Part shown: piece by piece, positions 16,456 to 24,901 of the stretch
Layout of the letters: every line of letters starts with the position of its first letter
Numbering within the stretch: position 1 is the first letter of the stretch
NCBI GenBank assembly: GCA_900318145.1
Contig: ONJM01000024.1
Span: 1 to 36,061 of the forward strand
Source of the DNA: an uncultured Eubacteriales bacterium
GTDB taxonomy: Bacteria > Bacillota > Clostridia > Christensenellales > Aristaeellaceae
Direction of reading: 5' to 3'
Length of the DNA stretch: 36,061 nucleotides
Position numbers and translations under genes: made by a program
The notes under the pieces: generated by a model
Databases searched by the model: none
Seen by the model: the letters and a program-made list of their open reading frames with translations, nothing else
What the model was told of the DNA's origin: nothing

Positions 16456-18762
16456 ATGGAAAATCTTGCCCCTGCCGGAAACCGGGAAGCGCTGGAGCGG
16501 GCGGACGCCGCGGGTGCCGACGCGGTATATCTCGGATATTCCGCCTTCAGCGCGCGCGCCGGCGCGGGCAACTTTGACCGCAAGGCGCTGGAGGAAGCGC
16601 TGGCCTATGCCCACGCGCGGCATATGCGGGTGCACGTGACGCTGAACACCCTGGTGAAGGACCGGGAACTGCCGGAGATCGCGGAGATTATCCGGCTGCT
16701 GCGGGAGGTCCGGGCGGACGCGGTGCTGGTGCAGGACCTTGGGATCCTGCGGATGATCCGGGCCATGTGCCCGGGGCTGGCGGTGCACGCCAGCACGCAG
16801 ATGACCATCCACAACCGCACGGGAGCGGCATGGTGCAGGGCGCAGGGGATGCGCCGGGCGGTACTGGCCCGGGAATGCTCCCTGGCGGAAATCCGCCGGT
16901 GCGCGGAAACGGGCATTGAGATTGAGGTGTTCGGCCACGGCGCCCAGTGCGTCGCCGTGAGCGGGCAGTGCCTTTTTTCCAGCATGGCCGGGGAGCGGAG
17001 CGGCAACCGGGGCCGGTGCGCGCAGCCCTGCCGCCGGGAATACATCTACAGAGGACGCCGCGGCGCATGGCTGAGTCCCCGGGACGTATGCCTGCGGGAC
17101 GAGCTGCCCGCGCTGCGGGACGCGGGGGTTGTCTCCGTGAAGCTGGAGGGCCGGGCAAAGCGGCCGGAATACGCGGCGGTGGTGGCGGCGGAATACCGGC
17201 GGGGTCTGGACAGCCTGGAGGCAGGAAGCTTCCGGAAGGCCTCCCGGTCGGAGCGGGAAGCGCTGCTGCAGATTTTCAACCGCGGCGGATTCATGAAGGG
17301 ATACGCCTTCGGATGCGAGGACGCGGAGGTGATCCTGCCGGAGCGGGTGAGCCACTGCGGCGTGGTGATCGGCCGGGTGGAACAGGCGGACGCGCGGTTC
17401 GCGCGGGTGCGCCTGGAAAGGGACCTGGGAGACGGGGACGAGATTGAGTTCCGTAGCCGGGGAAAGGCGGAAAGCCTGATTTATTCCGGGAAGGACGTTC
17501 CGGCGGGAGGCACCGCGCAGGTGCGCCTGCGGGAAGGCATGAAGGTACGCCCGGGAGACGAGGCGGCAAGGCTGACGGAAGCGAAGCAGATCCGGGACGC
17601 CGCGGCCATGCCCGGGAGAAGGGTGACCGCGGACCTGTACCTGCGGGCGGCGGCGGGAGAACCGCTGACCCTGCGGGCAACGGACGGAGAAAACGAAGCA
17701 ACGGTCCGGGGAGACATCGCGGCGGAAGCCAGGACGCGGGCGGCCCGGCCGGAAGAGCTGGAGCGCAGCCTGCGCAAAACCGGGGAGACGCTGTTTGTTC
17801 CGGGTGTGGTTGATATCCGGACCGAAAACGCCTTCGTGCCGGTATCGGAGATCAACCGGATCCGGCGGGAGGCGCTGGCGGCCCTGGAAAAGGCGCGGGC
17901 GGACGCTTTCGCCCCGGACCGCGGGGCGTTGTACGACGCGCCGGAAGCAAAACTGCCCGCGGGGGAAGTACCCCGGACGGCAGTGGTACGCACCCGGGAG
18001 CAGGCCGGCGCGGCCCGGGGGCGCGGGTTCAGGATCGTATGGGATCCGGAGGATTACCGGGAAGAAGCGCTGGAGCGGCTGCTGGCGGAGGCACCGGCGG
18101 GGGACTGGCTGCAGCTGCCCCGGGTTTGCGAGGAAGAAACGCTGCGGATGATTCTGCGGAAAACGGAGAAATACCGGGATACACTCGGCGGCGTGGTGCT
18201 GGGGTCCGTCGGACAGCTTGGGATCGAATGGCCCGTGCCGTTTGGCGCCGGCGCCGGGATTCCGGTGATGAACCGGCAGGCGGCCGCCTTCCTGCTGGAG
18301 GCGGGATGCGCCTTCGTGACGGCTTCCCCGGAGCTGACGGGGAAGGAGCTGGAGGAGCTGACCGCCGGTAGACCGCCGATAGCCGTGAACATCTTCGGCC
18401 GGACGCAGCTGATGCTGCTGCACCACTGCCCCGCCCGGACGGCGCTGGGATGCCGGGATGGGCACAGGGACTGCCGGATGTGCGATACCGGCCATCCGGA
18501 CGCGCTACGGGGAAACAGCCTGGAGGATACGATGGGACACCGGTTCCCGCTGCTGCGGCAGCGGCTGCCGGAAGGCTGCCGGATCCGGCTGATGAACACG
18601 CTGCCCACGGACTGGGCGGACCGGAAGGGAATCCGGAACCGGATCATCGAACTGACGACGGAGAACCCGGCGGAAACGGAGCGGGTGCTGGACGCGGCGG
18701 AACAGGGCTACCGGACCGGACTGGAAGCGACAGGCGGGCACTGGGCAAGGCCGGTGGAGTAG
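16456..18762 (+). CDS. U32 family peptidase / tRNA-rRNA hydroxylation protein
   Basis: This 768-residue protein is of the U32 type. Relatives (TrhP/YegQ, RlhA/YdcP) are needed for prephenate-dependent hydroxylation of tRNA U34 or 23S rRNA C2501 and are not proven proteases. The N-terminal APAGNREALERADAAGADAVYLG is the U32 start. The family signature lies at about 156-175 (EVFGHGAQCVAVSGQCLFSS), followed by GNRGRCAQPCRREY, giving the conserved cysteines. The central and C-terminal parts correspond to the longer architecture with a DUF3656-like insert and a second barrel-like half (NRQAAAFLLEAGCAFVTASPELTG), ending near further cysteines (HRDCRMCDTGHP). Its ATG is 2 nt after the zapA stop, so coupling is likely. 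The exact RNA target cannot be assigned. Confidence 0.93.
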   Translation: MENLAPAGNREALERADAAGADAVYLGYSAFSARAGAGNFDRKALEEALAYAHARHMRVHVTLNTLVKDRELPEIAEIIRLLREVRADAVLVQDLGILRMIRAMCPGLAVHASTQMTIHNRTGAAWCRAQGMRRAVLARECSLAEIRRCAETGIEIEVFGHGAQCVAVSGQCLFSSMAGERSGNRGRCAQPCRREYIYRGRRGAWLSPRDVCLRDELPALRDAGVVSVKLEGRAKRPEYAAVVAAEYRRGLDSLEAGSFRKASRSEREALLQIFNRGGFMKGYAFGCEDAEVILPERVSHCGVVIGRVEQADARFARVRLERDLGDGDEIEFRSRGKAESLIYSGKDVPAGGTAQVRLREGMKVRPGDEAARLTEAKQIRDAAAMPGRRVTADLYLRAAAGEPLTLRATDGENEATVRGDIAAEARTRAARPEELERSLRKTGETLFVPGVVDIRTENAFVPVSEINRIRREALAALEKARADAFAPDRGALYDAPEAKLPAGEVPRTAVVRTREQAGAARGRGFRIVWDPEDYREEALERLLAEAPAGDWLQLPRVCEEETLRMILRKTEKYRDTLGGVVLGSVGQLGIEWPVPFGAGAGIPVMNRQAAAFLLEAGCAFVTASPELTGKELEELTAGRPPIAVNIFGRTQLMLLHHCPARTALGCRDGHRDCRMCDTGHPDALRGNSLEDTMGHRFPLLRQRLPEGCRIRLMNTLPTDWADRKGIRNRIIELTTENPAETERVLDAAEQGYRTGLEATGGHWARPVE

Positions 18763-18780
18763 CGGAATGGAGAAAGAACT

Positions 18781-21138
18781 ATGATTTCTGAAAGAACGAT
18801 GCGGGTGCTGGAGTTTACGAAGATCCGGGACCTGCTGGCGGAAGGGGCCCTGACGGAAGCCGGCGCGGAGAAGTGCCGATCCCTGGTGCCGATGGACGAC
18901 CTGGTTTCCGCGCAGGCGGCGCAGGAGGAGACGGAGGAAGCCGCCGTGATCCTGCGGTATGTGGGCGGCCATCCCATGATGGCCTTCCCGGACGTGCGGC
19001 AGGCGCTGTCCACCTGCGAAAAGGGCGGAAGCCTGACCGCGGGCATGCTGCTGAACGTGGCGGAAATGCTGCGGGCTGCCCGCACGGCGCGGGACGCCCT
19101 GGTGACGGACCGGGAGAATACGCCGGTCCTGCGGGCCCGGGCGGAGACATTGTTTACCGCGCGGAATATTGAAAAGGACATTACGGACGCAATCCTGAGC
19201 GAGGACGAAATCGCGGACCGGGCGTCTTCCGAGCTGATGAATATCCGGCGGCACCTGCGGGGAGCCCAGGACCGGATCAAGGATAAGCTGAACCAGATGA
19301 TCCGTTCCGCCGCCATGCAGAAGTACCTGCAGGATCCGATTATCACGGTGCGGGGAGACCGGTACGTGCTGCCGGTGCGGGCGGAATACCGGTCCAGCGT
19401 TCCCGGCCTGGTGCACGACCAGTCCTCCTCCGGCGCGACGCTGTTCATTGAGCCGATGGCCGCGGTGGAGATGGGGAACGAGCTGAGGCAGTGGGAAGTG
19501 AAGGAAAAGCAGGAGATCGCCCGGATTCTGGCGGCGCTGTCCGCTGAGATCGCGCCCTTCGCGGAACGCATCCGGGAGACGTTTGACCTGCTCGCGGAGC
19601 TGGATTTTATTTTCGCCAAAGGAATGCTGAGCCGCCGGTTCGTGTGCATGCAGCCGAAGCTGAACCGGGACGGCTACCTGCATATCATCCGGGGACGGCA
19701 TCCCCTGATCGACGCGGAAAAGGTGGTTCCGGAAACTGTCTGGCTCGGACGTGATTTTATCTGCCTGGTGGTGACCGGGCCGAACACCGGCGGCAAGACC
19801 GTCACGCTGAAGACGGTCGGACTGTTTACGCTCATGGCCCAGGCCGGGCTGCAGGTGCCGGCGGATCCGGGGACGGAGCTGGCGGTGTTCGAGCAGGTGT
19901 TCGCGGATATCGGGGACGAGCAGAGCATCGAGCAAAGCCTGTCCACCTTCTCCGGGCACATGACGAATATCGTGCAGATCATGCGCGAGGTGACGCCCCG
20001 GGACCTGGTGCTGTTTGACGAGCTCGGCGCCGGGACCGACCCGGTCGAGGGCGCGGCCCTGGCCCAGAGCATCCTGACAAGGCTGCTGCACATCGGCGTG
20101 CGGACGATGGCCACGACCCATTACAGCGAGCTGAAGATTTTCGCGCTGACCACCAAGGGCGTCGAGAACGCCTCGGTGGAGTTCGACGTGGAAACCCTGC
20201 GGCCCACCTACCGGCTGTCCATCGGGGTGCCGGGGAAGAGCAACGCCTTCGAGATCAGCCGGCGGCTGGGGCTGCCGGAGAACCTGATCGACGCGGCGAA
20301 GAAGCTGCTGTCCGGCGATACGGTGCGGTTTGAGGACGTGATCGCCAACGCGGAATACCACCGGCAGGTGGCGGAGCGGGAACGGCAGATCGCCCAGGAG
20401 GCCGGGAAGGAGACCATCCGGCTGCGGGATGAGGCGGAAAAGCTGCGCAGGGAAATGGAAGAGCGGCGGGAACAGACCCTGCGGAAGAGCCGGGAGGAAG
20501 CGAAGCGGATTCTGGAGCAGGCCCGGCGGGAAAGCGAAGGCATTATCTCCGAACTGAAGAAGATGCGGAAGAACGCGGCGGCCGGCGATGTTTCCGCGGC
20601 GGAACTGCGGCGGAAGCTGGAGAACGGAATCGACGAGCTCTCCGAAGGGCTGCGGCAGGAAAACACGGAGGATTCGGAAGCTCCGAAGACGGTGAAGCCC
20701 GGAGACCGGGTGCGGATCCTGACCCTCGGAGCGGAGGGCACGGTGCTTGCCGCGCCGGATGAAAAGGGCGACGTATCGCTGCAGGCCGGGGCCATGAAGT
20801 TCAAGGCGAACCTGAGCCAGCTGCGGCTGCTGCAGGAAGCGCAGCCGAAGGAAAAAACCACGGTGAAGGCGAAGACCGGAACGCTGTCCCGCACGGTGAG
20901 CCAGGAATGCGACGTGCGGGGTATGAGCCTGGAGGAAGCGCTGAGCGCGGTGGGGCTGTACCTGGACGAGGCGGTGCTGGCGGGGCTGAACGAGGTTTAT
21001 ATTATCCACGGCAAGGGAACCGGCATTCTCCGGGCGGGGATCCAGCAGGACCTGCGGAAGAACCGCCATGTGAAGAGTTTCCGCCGGGGCATGTACGGCG
21101 AGGGCGAGGACGGCGTGACAGTGGTGACGCTGCGCTGA
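18781..21138 (+). CDS. mutS2: Endonuclease MutS2 (Smr domain)
   Basis: This 785-residue homodimeric ATPase acts on branched DNA to limit recombination, or on collided ribosomes in its RqcU role in Bacillus. It lacks the MutS mismatch-recognition domain, as usual. The Walker A GPNTGGKT lies at about residues 333-340 and the Walker B region is LVLFDELGAGTDP, followed by ATTHYSELK. A long charged coiled-coil region follows (about 515-620). The C-terminal Smr nuclease domain contains CDVRGMSLEEAL and IIHGKGTGILR. GGAGAAAG lies just before the ATG. It is co-directional with the U32 gene (18-nt gap) and the response regulator (14-nt gap). Confidence 0.97.
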   Translation: MISERTMRVLEFTKIRDLLAEGALTEAGAEKCRSLVPMDDLVSAQAAQEETEEAAVILRYVGGHPMMAFPDVRQALSTCEKGGSLTAGMLLNVAEMLRAARTARDALVTDRENTPVLRARAETLFTARNIEKDITDAILSEDEIADRASSELMNIRRHLRGAQDRIKDKLNQMIRSAAMQKYLQDPIITVRGDRYVLPVRAEYRSSVPGLVHDQSSSGATLFIEPMAAVEMGNELRQWEVKEKQEIARILAALSAEIAPFAERIRETFDLLAELDFIFAKGMLSRRFVCMQPKLNRDGYLHIIRGRHPLIDAEKVVPETVWLGRDFICLVVTGPNTGGKTVTLKTVGLFTLMAQAGLQVPADPGTELAVFEQVFADIGDEQSIEQSLSTFSGHMTNIVQIMREVTPRDLVLFDELGAGTDPVEGAALAQSILTRLLHIGVRTMATTHYSELKIFALTTKGVENASVEFDVETLRPTYRLSIGVPGKSNAFEISRRLGLPENLIDAAKKLLSGDTVRFEDVIANAEYHRQVAERERQIAQEAGKETIRLRDEAEKLRREMEERREQTLRKSREEAKRILEQARRESEGIISELKKMRKNAAAGDVSAAELRRKLENGIDELSEGLRQENTEDSEAPKTVKPGDRVRILTLGAEGTVLAAPDEKGDVSLQAGAMKFKANLSQLRLLQEAQPKEKTTVKAKTGTLSRTVSQECDVRGMSLEEALSAVGLYLDEAVLAGLNEVYIIHGKGTGILRAGIQQDLRKNRHVKSFRRGMYGEGEDGVTVVTLR

Positions 21139-21152
21139 CCGGAGGAACGACG

Positions 21153-21842
21153 ATGAAAGACAAGCCGAGTATTCTGGTGGTGGACGACGATCCGAATATC
21201 AGCAGGCTGGAGCAGCTCTACCTGGAAAAAGAAGGCTTCGAGGTGCGGACGGCGGACCGGGGCGACACGGCGGCGGAGGAATTCCGCCGGCTGCCGCCGG
21301 ATCTGATCCTGCTGGACGTGATGCTGCCGGGAATGGACGGATACCAGGTGCTGAAGACCGTGCGCAAAAGCAGCAGCATTCCGGTGATCATGGTGACGGC
21401 CCGGGGCGAAACGTTCGACAAGGTACTGTGCCTGGAGCTGGGGGCGGACGACTATATCACCAAACCCTTCGACGGCAAGGAAATGGTCGCCCGGGTGAAG
21501 GCGGTGCTGCGGCGGGCCCAGGGCGCCGAGGAGGAGAAGAACACGGATATCTCCTATCCCGGACTGACGGTGAGCATCGCGGAGTACGACGTTCATTACG
21601 AGGGAAAGAAGCTGGAGATGCCGCCGAAGGAGCTGGAAGTGCTTTATTTCCTGGCTTCCCATCCGAACCAGGTGTTTACCCGGGAACAGCTGCTGGCCCA
21701 GGTGTGGGGATTCGATTTCTTCGGGGACAGCCGGACCGTGGACGTGCATATCAAACGGCTGCGGGAAAAACTGCCGGAGAGCGAGAAGTACGGCTGGTCG
21801 ATTTATACGGTGCGCGGCGTCGGGTATAAGTTCAGTGTATAA
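21153..21842 (+). CDS. OmpR/PhoB-family response regulator
   Basis: This 229-residue two-component regulator has a receiver domain with acidic D11-D13, the phospho-acceptor D55 (LILLDVMLPGMDG), a conserved Thr in MVTAR and Lys in ITKPF. A winged-helix DNA-binding domain follows (about 135-229), ending in DVHIKRLREKL and YTVRGVGYKF. The start at 21153 is set by GGAGG 7 nt upstream. The same frame is open further left inside mutS2, but that is antecedent shadow sequence. The cognate kinase gene follows after a 113-bp gap holding two hairpin repeats. Targets are unknown. Confidence 0.95.
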   Translation: MKDKPSILVVDDDPNISRLEQLYLEKEGFEVRTADRGDTAAEEFRRLPPDLILLDVMLPGMDGYQVLKTVRKSSSIPVIMVTARGETFDKVLCLELGADDYITKPFDGKEMVARVKAVLRRAQGAEEEKNTDISYPGLTVSIAEYDVHYEGKKLEMPPKELEVLYFLASHPNQVFTREQLLAQVWGFDFFGDSRTVDVHIKRLREKLPESEKYGWSIYTVRGVGYKFSV

Positions 21843-21853
21843 CGGCGGGGAAG

Positions 21854-21884
21854 GATCCTTCGCTTTGCTCAGGATGACACGGGG
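21854..21884 (+). repeat. Intergenic hairpin repeat, copy 7
   Basis: Full-length copy, loop variant TCGCTTTGCTC, ending in ACACGGGG, between the response regulator and kinase genes. Confidence 0.88.
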
Positions 21885-21888
21885 AGAG

Positions 21889-21917
21889 GATCCTTCGTGA
21901 TGCTCAGGATGACACAG
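21889..21917 (+). repeat. Intergenic hairpin repeat, copy 8 (head-to-tail with copy 7)
   Basis: GATCCTTCGTGATGCTCAGG then ATGACACAG. It starts 4 nt after copy 7 in the same orientation. Confidence 0.85.
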
Positions 21918-21955
21918 CGGGATTGAGAATTAATCTGTAAGGAGCTAAAACGCGG

Positions 21956-23434
21956 ATGTTTGCGCGGATTATGGCCGTGGTGATGGCGGCGATCCTGGTT
22001 ACCGCGGTATGCCTTTCCGGCATCTGGTGGATCACGCTGCGGAACCAGCAGATCGATGCCCGGCTGGATTACCTGATCTCCGAGGCGAAGGAAATTGCCT
22101 ATCTTGCGGCAAGCCTGCGGGGAAACATGCTGGAAAGCATACGGAGCGGAACGGCCCGGGACAACCTGAACAAGAAGGCGGACAAGGTCAACCGGGAGTT
22201 CGGGGCGTACATCGCCGTGGTGGACCGCTACGGCAACGTGATGGACAATATCCAGACGGCCTACAGCGAGGATCCGGAATTTGTGCAGTCCCTTTCGGGC
22301 GAGGATATCACGGAAGCGCTGCGGACGGTGCTGAGCGGAAAAACGATCCGCGTCCGGCTGAACGAAGGGGAAGCCCCCACCTTTACGGTCGGCGTTCCCT
22401 TTGTGCAGGACGAAAGCGTGACCGGCGCGGTGTTTATCCAGACCCGGGCGCAGCGGATTGAATCGGGGCTGGACAGGATCCTGCTGACGATTGTCGGGGT
22501 GACGGCCGGCGTGCTGGTGCTGACCGGGATCGCCCTGTTCCTGTTTGTCCGCCGCGCGCTGCGCCCGCTGCGGAAGATGACCGCGGCGGCGGGCAGTATC
22601 GCCGAAGGCGACTTCACCGTGCGGGTGGACGAAAACCGGGGCGGCCGGGAGCTGAAGGAAGTCAGCCACGCCTTCAACACCATGACGAAAAAGCTGCAGG
22701 GCGTGGAAGAGGGCAGAAAGGAATTCGTCGCCAACGTGAGCCACGAGCTGCGCAGCCCCATCACCTCCATCCGGGGATACGCGGACGGCATGGCCGACGG
22801 CGTGATTCCGCCGGAGGAGCATCCGAAGTACCTGAAGCTGGTGGCGGAGGAAGCAAAGCGTATGTCCGTGCTGGTGAACGACCTGCTGGCCCTGAGCCGG
22901 CTGGAGCGGGACGACGCGGTGCTGGACCTGTCGGTGTTCGACGTGAACGAGCTGCTGCGGCGGGCGGTGATCCGGCGGCTGAACGACGTGGAGAGCCGGC
23001 ACATCGAGATCGCCTGCGAACCGGAGACGGATCCCTGCTACGTGCGGGCGGACCGGGACCGGATCGAGCAGGTGGTGGTGAACCTGCTGGACAACGCCAT
23101 CAAATTCACGCGGGACGCGGGGAAAATCACCCTGAGCTCGCGGGTGCGGGGGCAGACGGCGGAGATCACCGTAAGCGACAACGGGGTCGGCATCGCGCCG
23201 GAGGACCGGGAAAAGATCTTCGACCGGTTCTATACGGCGGACCGGGCGCATACCGCCGGCAAGGGCACGGGGCTCGGGCTGAGCATCTGCAAACGGATTA
23301 TGGAGATGCACAGGCAAAGCCTGCGCCTGCTGGATACGGATGAAGGGGCGTCCTTCCGCTTCACGCTGGAGACAGCGGAGGCCCCGGGGCGTCCGGAGGT
23401 GGAAGATCCGGGGGAACCCTTGACGGAAACATGA
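21956..23434 (+). CDS. Sensor histidine kinase (HAMP-HisKA-HATPase)
   Basis: This 492-residue membrane sensor is the partner of the preceding regulator. Transmembrane helix 1 lies at about 5-27 and helix 2 at about 176-198, enclosing an extracellular sensor region of about 150 residues with no domain I recognise (it has a PAS/Cache-like feel: YIAVVDRYGNVMDNI). A HAMP domain follows (RRALRPLRKMTAAAGSIAEGDF). The phospho-acceptor His is near residue 262 in ANVSHELRSPITSIRGYADG, and the ATPase domain has LLDNAIKFT (N box), DNGVGI and GTGLGLSI. The ATG has AAGGAG about 12 nt upstream, a slightly long spacing. The signal sensed is unknown. Confidence 0.95.
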   Translation: MFARIMAVVMAAILVTAVCLSGIWWITLRNQQIDARLDYLISEAKEIAYLAASLRGNMLESIRSGTARDNLNKKADKVNREFGAYIAVVDRYGNVMDNIQTAYSEDPEFVQSLSGEDITEALRTVLSGKTIRVRLNEGEAPTFTVGVPFVQDESVTGAVFIQTRAQRIESGLDRILLTIVGVTAGVLVLTGIALFLFVRRALRPLRKMTAAAGSIAEGDFTVRVDENRGGRELKEVSHAFNTMTKKLQGVEEGRKEFVANVSHELRSPITSIRGYADGMADGVIPPEEHPKYLKLVAEEAKRMSVLVNDLLALSRLERDDAVLDLSVFDVNELLRRAVIRRLNDVESRHIEIACEPETDPCYVRADRDRIEQVVVNLLDNAIKFTRDAGKITLSSRVRGQTAEITVSDNGVGIAPEDREKIFDRFYTADRAHTAGKGTGLGLSICKRIMEMHRQSLRLLDTDEGASFRFTLETAEAPGRPEVEDPGEPLTET

Positions 23435-23466
23435 ATTCATGCATAATAAATTTCCAGTGAAGCAAA

Positions 23467-23514
23467 GATTCTTCGCGTTGCTCAGAATGACACACAGGCG
23501 CTCGGGATGACACC
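23467..23514 (+). repeat. Intergenic hairpin repeat, copy 9 (ATTCT/AGAAT variant) plus truncated copy
   Basis: A full hairpin (GATTCTTCGCGTTGCTCAGA, ATGACAC) is followed at once by a fragment with only the right half (GCTCGGGATGACACCGG). It lies between the histidine kinase and shikimate kinase genes. Confidence 0.82.
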
Positions 23515-23535
23515 GGAGAGAGGAGGGGAACGGCG

Positions 23536-24045
23536 ATGCCGGATCGGCACATTTTCCTGATCGGAATGCAGGGCTGCGGGAAGAGCAGCCTGGGGAAGCG
23601 CGTGGCGCGGGAAACCGGAATCCCCTTCGCCGATACGGACGCCCTGGTGGCCCAGAGCGCGAACGGCACGGTGAACGATTTCTTTGAGCGGTACGGCGAG
23701 GAGCTTTTCCGCCGGGCGGAAACCAACGCCCTGGCGGCGCTGACCCGGGCCCGCCCGATGATCATCTCCACCGGCGGGAGCACGGTGATGAATCCGGTGA
23801 ACCGGCACATCATGCGGAGCTGGGGACGGATCGTCTGGATTGATCGCCCGCTGGAGGATATCCTTTCGGATATCAAGCTGGACCGGCGGCCTACGCTGCG
23901 GGACGGGGGACTGGCGGAAGTGGAGCGCGCGTATCGGGAGCGGATGCCGGTTTACCGGGATCTGGCGGACGTCACGGTGCGGAACAACCAGGGATACCAC
24001 ATGGCGGTATATATGCTGGCACGGCTGGTCCAGGAACGGTTCTGA
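23536..24045 (+). CDS. aroK: Shikimate kinase
   Basis: This 169-residue enzyme phosphorylates shikimate at O3 in the chorismate pathway. The P-loop GMQGCGKSS is at residues 10-18, FADTDALV supplies the shikimate-binding Asp, and a Gly-rich ISTGGSTVMN segment corresponds to the GGG motif (here GGS). LDRRPTL is the lid region with the conserved Arg-Pro, and ERMPVYRDLADVTV is typical of the C-terminus. The length matches AroK (about 170). The usual GGG is GGS here and RP-L-L is RP-T-L, so some sequence drift is present but catalysis is plausible. GGAGGGGAACGGCG lies just before the ATG. No other aro genes adjoin it. Confidence 0.88.
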   Translation: MPDRHIFLIGMQGCGKSSLGKRVARETGIPFADTDALVAQSANGTVNDFFERYGEELFRRAETNALAALTRARPMIISTGGSTVMNPVNRHIMRSWGRIVWIDRPLEDILSDIKLDRRPTLRDGGLAEVERAYRERMPVYRDLADVTVRNNQGYHMAVYMLARLVQERF

Positions 24046-24065
24046 CCGGCGGAACGGAGAGAAAT

Positions 24066-24896
24066 ATGGAATATCAGTTTGAGCTGGTGGGCAAGATCGG
24101 ATCCATGGCGCTGATCCGGGAAGAGGACCGGGAGATCGACTACAACATTATCTCCCGGCTGGGAGCGGACCTGCGGCCCGGGATGATCTGGGTCACCAGC
24201 GGCGCCACGGAGATCGGGCGCCTGGACTATATCAAGCGGACAGGGCGGGAGCTGCACGGGGATCCGGAGCAGGACAAGACGGATTACTCCGCCCAGGGAC
24301 AGGCGATCCTGATGCAGAATTACCGCCAGTTCATCCGGCCGGAGTACGGCGTGCGCCAGATTCTGGTGGAGCATACCCACTTCAACGACGCGGAAAAGCG
24401 GGAGCATATCCGGCAGCTGCTGATCCGCGCGGCGGAGCAGAAAACCATTCCGATTATCAATTACAACGACCCTGTTTCCGACGAGGAAAACCGGAAGATG
24501 GAACTGGCCGCCCGGCGGAAGCTGGGAGGCGAGGTGCACGAGTGCGTGGATAACGACGAAACCGCCGCGGTGATCGCCGGGCTGGTGCGGGCGAAGATGC
24601 TGGTGCTGATGACCTCCACCGAGGGAATCTACCGGGAGCGGGGAAACCCGGATTCCCTGGTGCGGGAAGTGACCGGCAGAAGCTTCGCGGAAGTGGAGAA
24701 GAAGGTCCGGGAGCTGCAGAACAGCTGCGTCGGGGCCAGCCGGAGCGGCGCCAACGGCGCCAGGGCGAAGCTGGAGTACGCGCTTTCCTGCGTGAAGGGC
24801 GGCACCACCGTGGTGATCGGCCACGCGCGGCACCATCTGCGGGACCTGGCGGAGGGATGCGTGCCGTGCACGCGGATCGGATTCACAGAGGGATAA
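24066..24896 (+). CDS. Amino-acid kinase family protein (glutamate 5-kinase/uridylate kinase-like)
   Basis: This 276-residue protein has the amino-acid kinase fold. Motifs seen are VGKIGSMAL at the N-terminus, VTSGATEIGR (the glycine loop resembling SSGA-x-x-G of ProB), YSAQGQAILMQNY (compare A-x-GQ in ProB), IINYNDPVSDEE (compare F-N-E-N-D) and CVDNDETAAVIAGLVRAKMLVLMTSTEGIY, matching the nucleotide-binding end of this fold. It resembles glutamate 5-kinase most closely but lacks a PUA domain, and no proA lies nearby, so the substrate is uncertain. A 20-nt gap follows aroK, and only 5 nt separate it from the next gene. Confidence 0.78.
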   Translation: MEYQFELVGKIGSMALIREEDREIDYNIISRLGADLRPGMIWVTSGATEIGRLDYIKRTGRELHGDPEQDKTDYSAQGQAILMQNYRQFIRPEYGVRQILVEHTHFNDAEKREHIRQLLIRAAEQKTIPIINYNDPVSDEENRKMELAARRKLGGEVHECVDNDETAAVIAGLVRAKMLVLMTSTEGIYRERGNPDSLVREVTGRSFAEVEKKVRELQNSCVGASRSGANGARAKLEYALSCVKGGTTVVIGHARHHLRDLAEGCVPCTRIGFTEG

Positions 24897-24901
24897 GAAA
24901 G

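Noticed and set aside
16135-21069. Very long minus-strand frames opposite the U32 and mutS2 genes
   Set aside because: They are compositionally biased (rich in Arg, Pro, Ala, His), lack motifs, and lie opposite genes with complete conserved domains.
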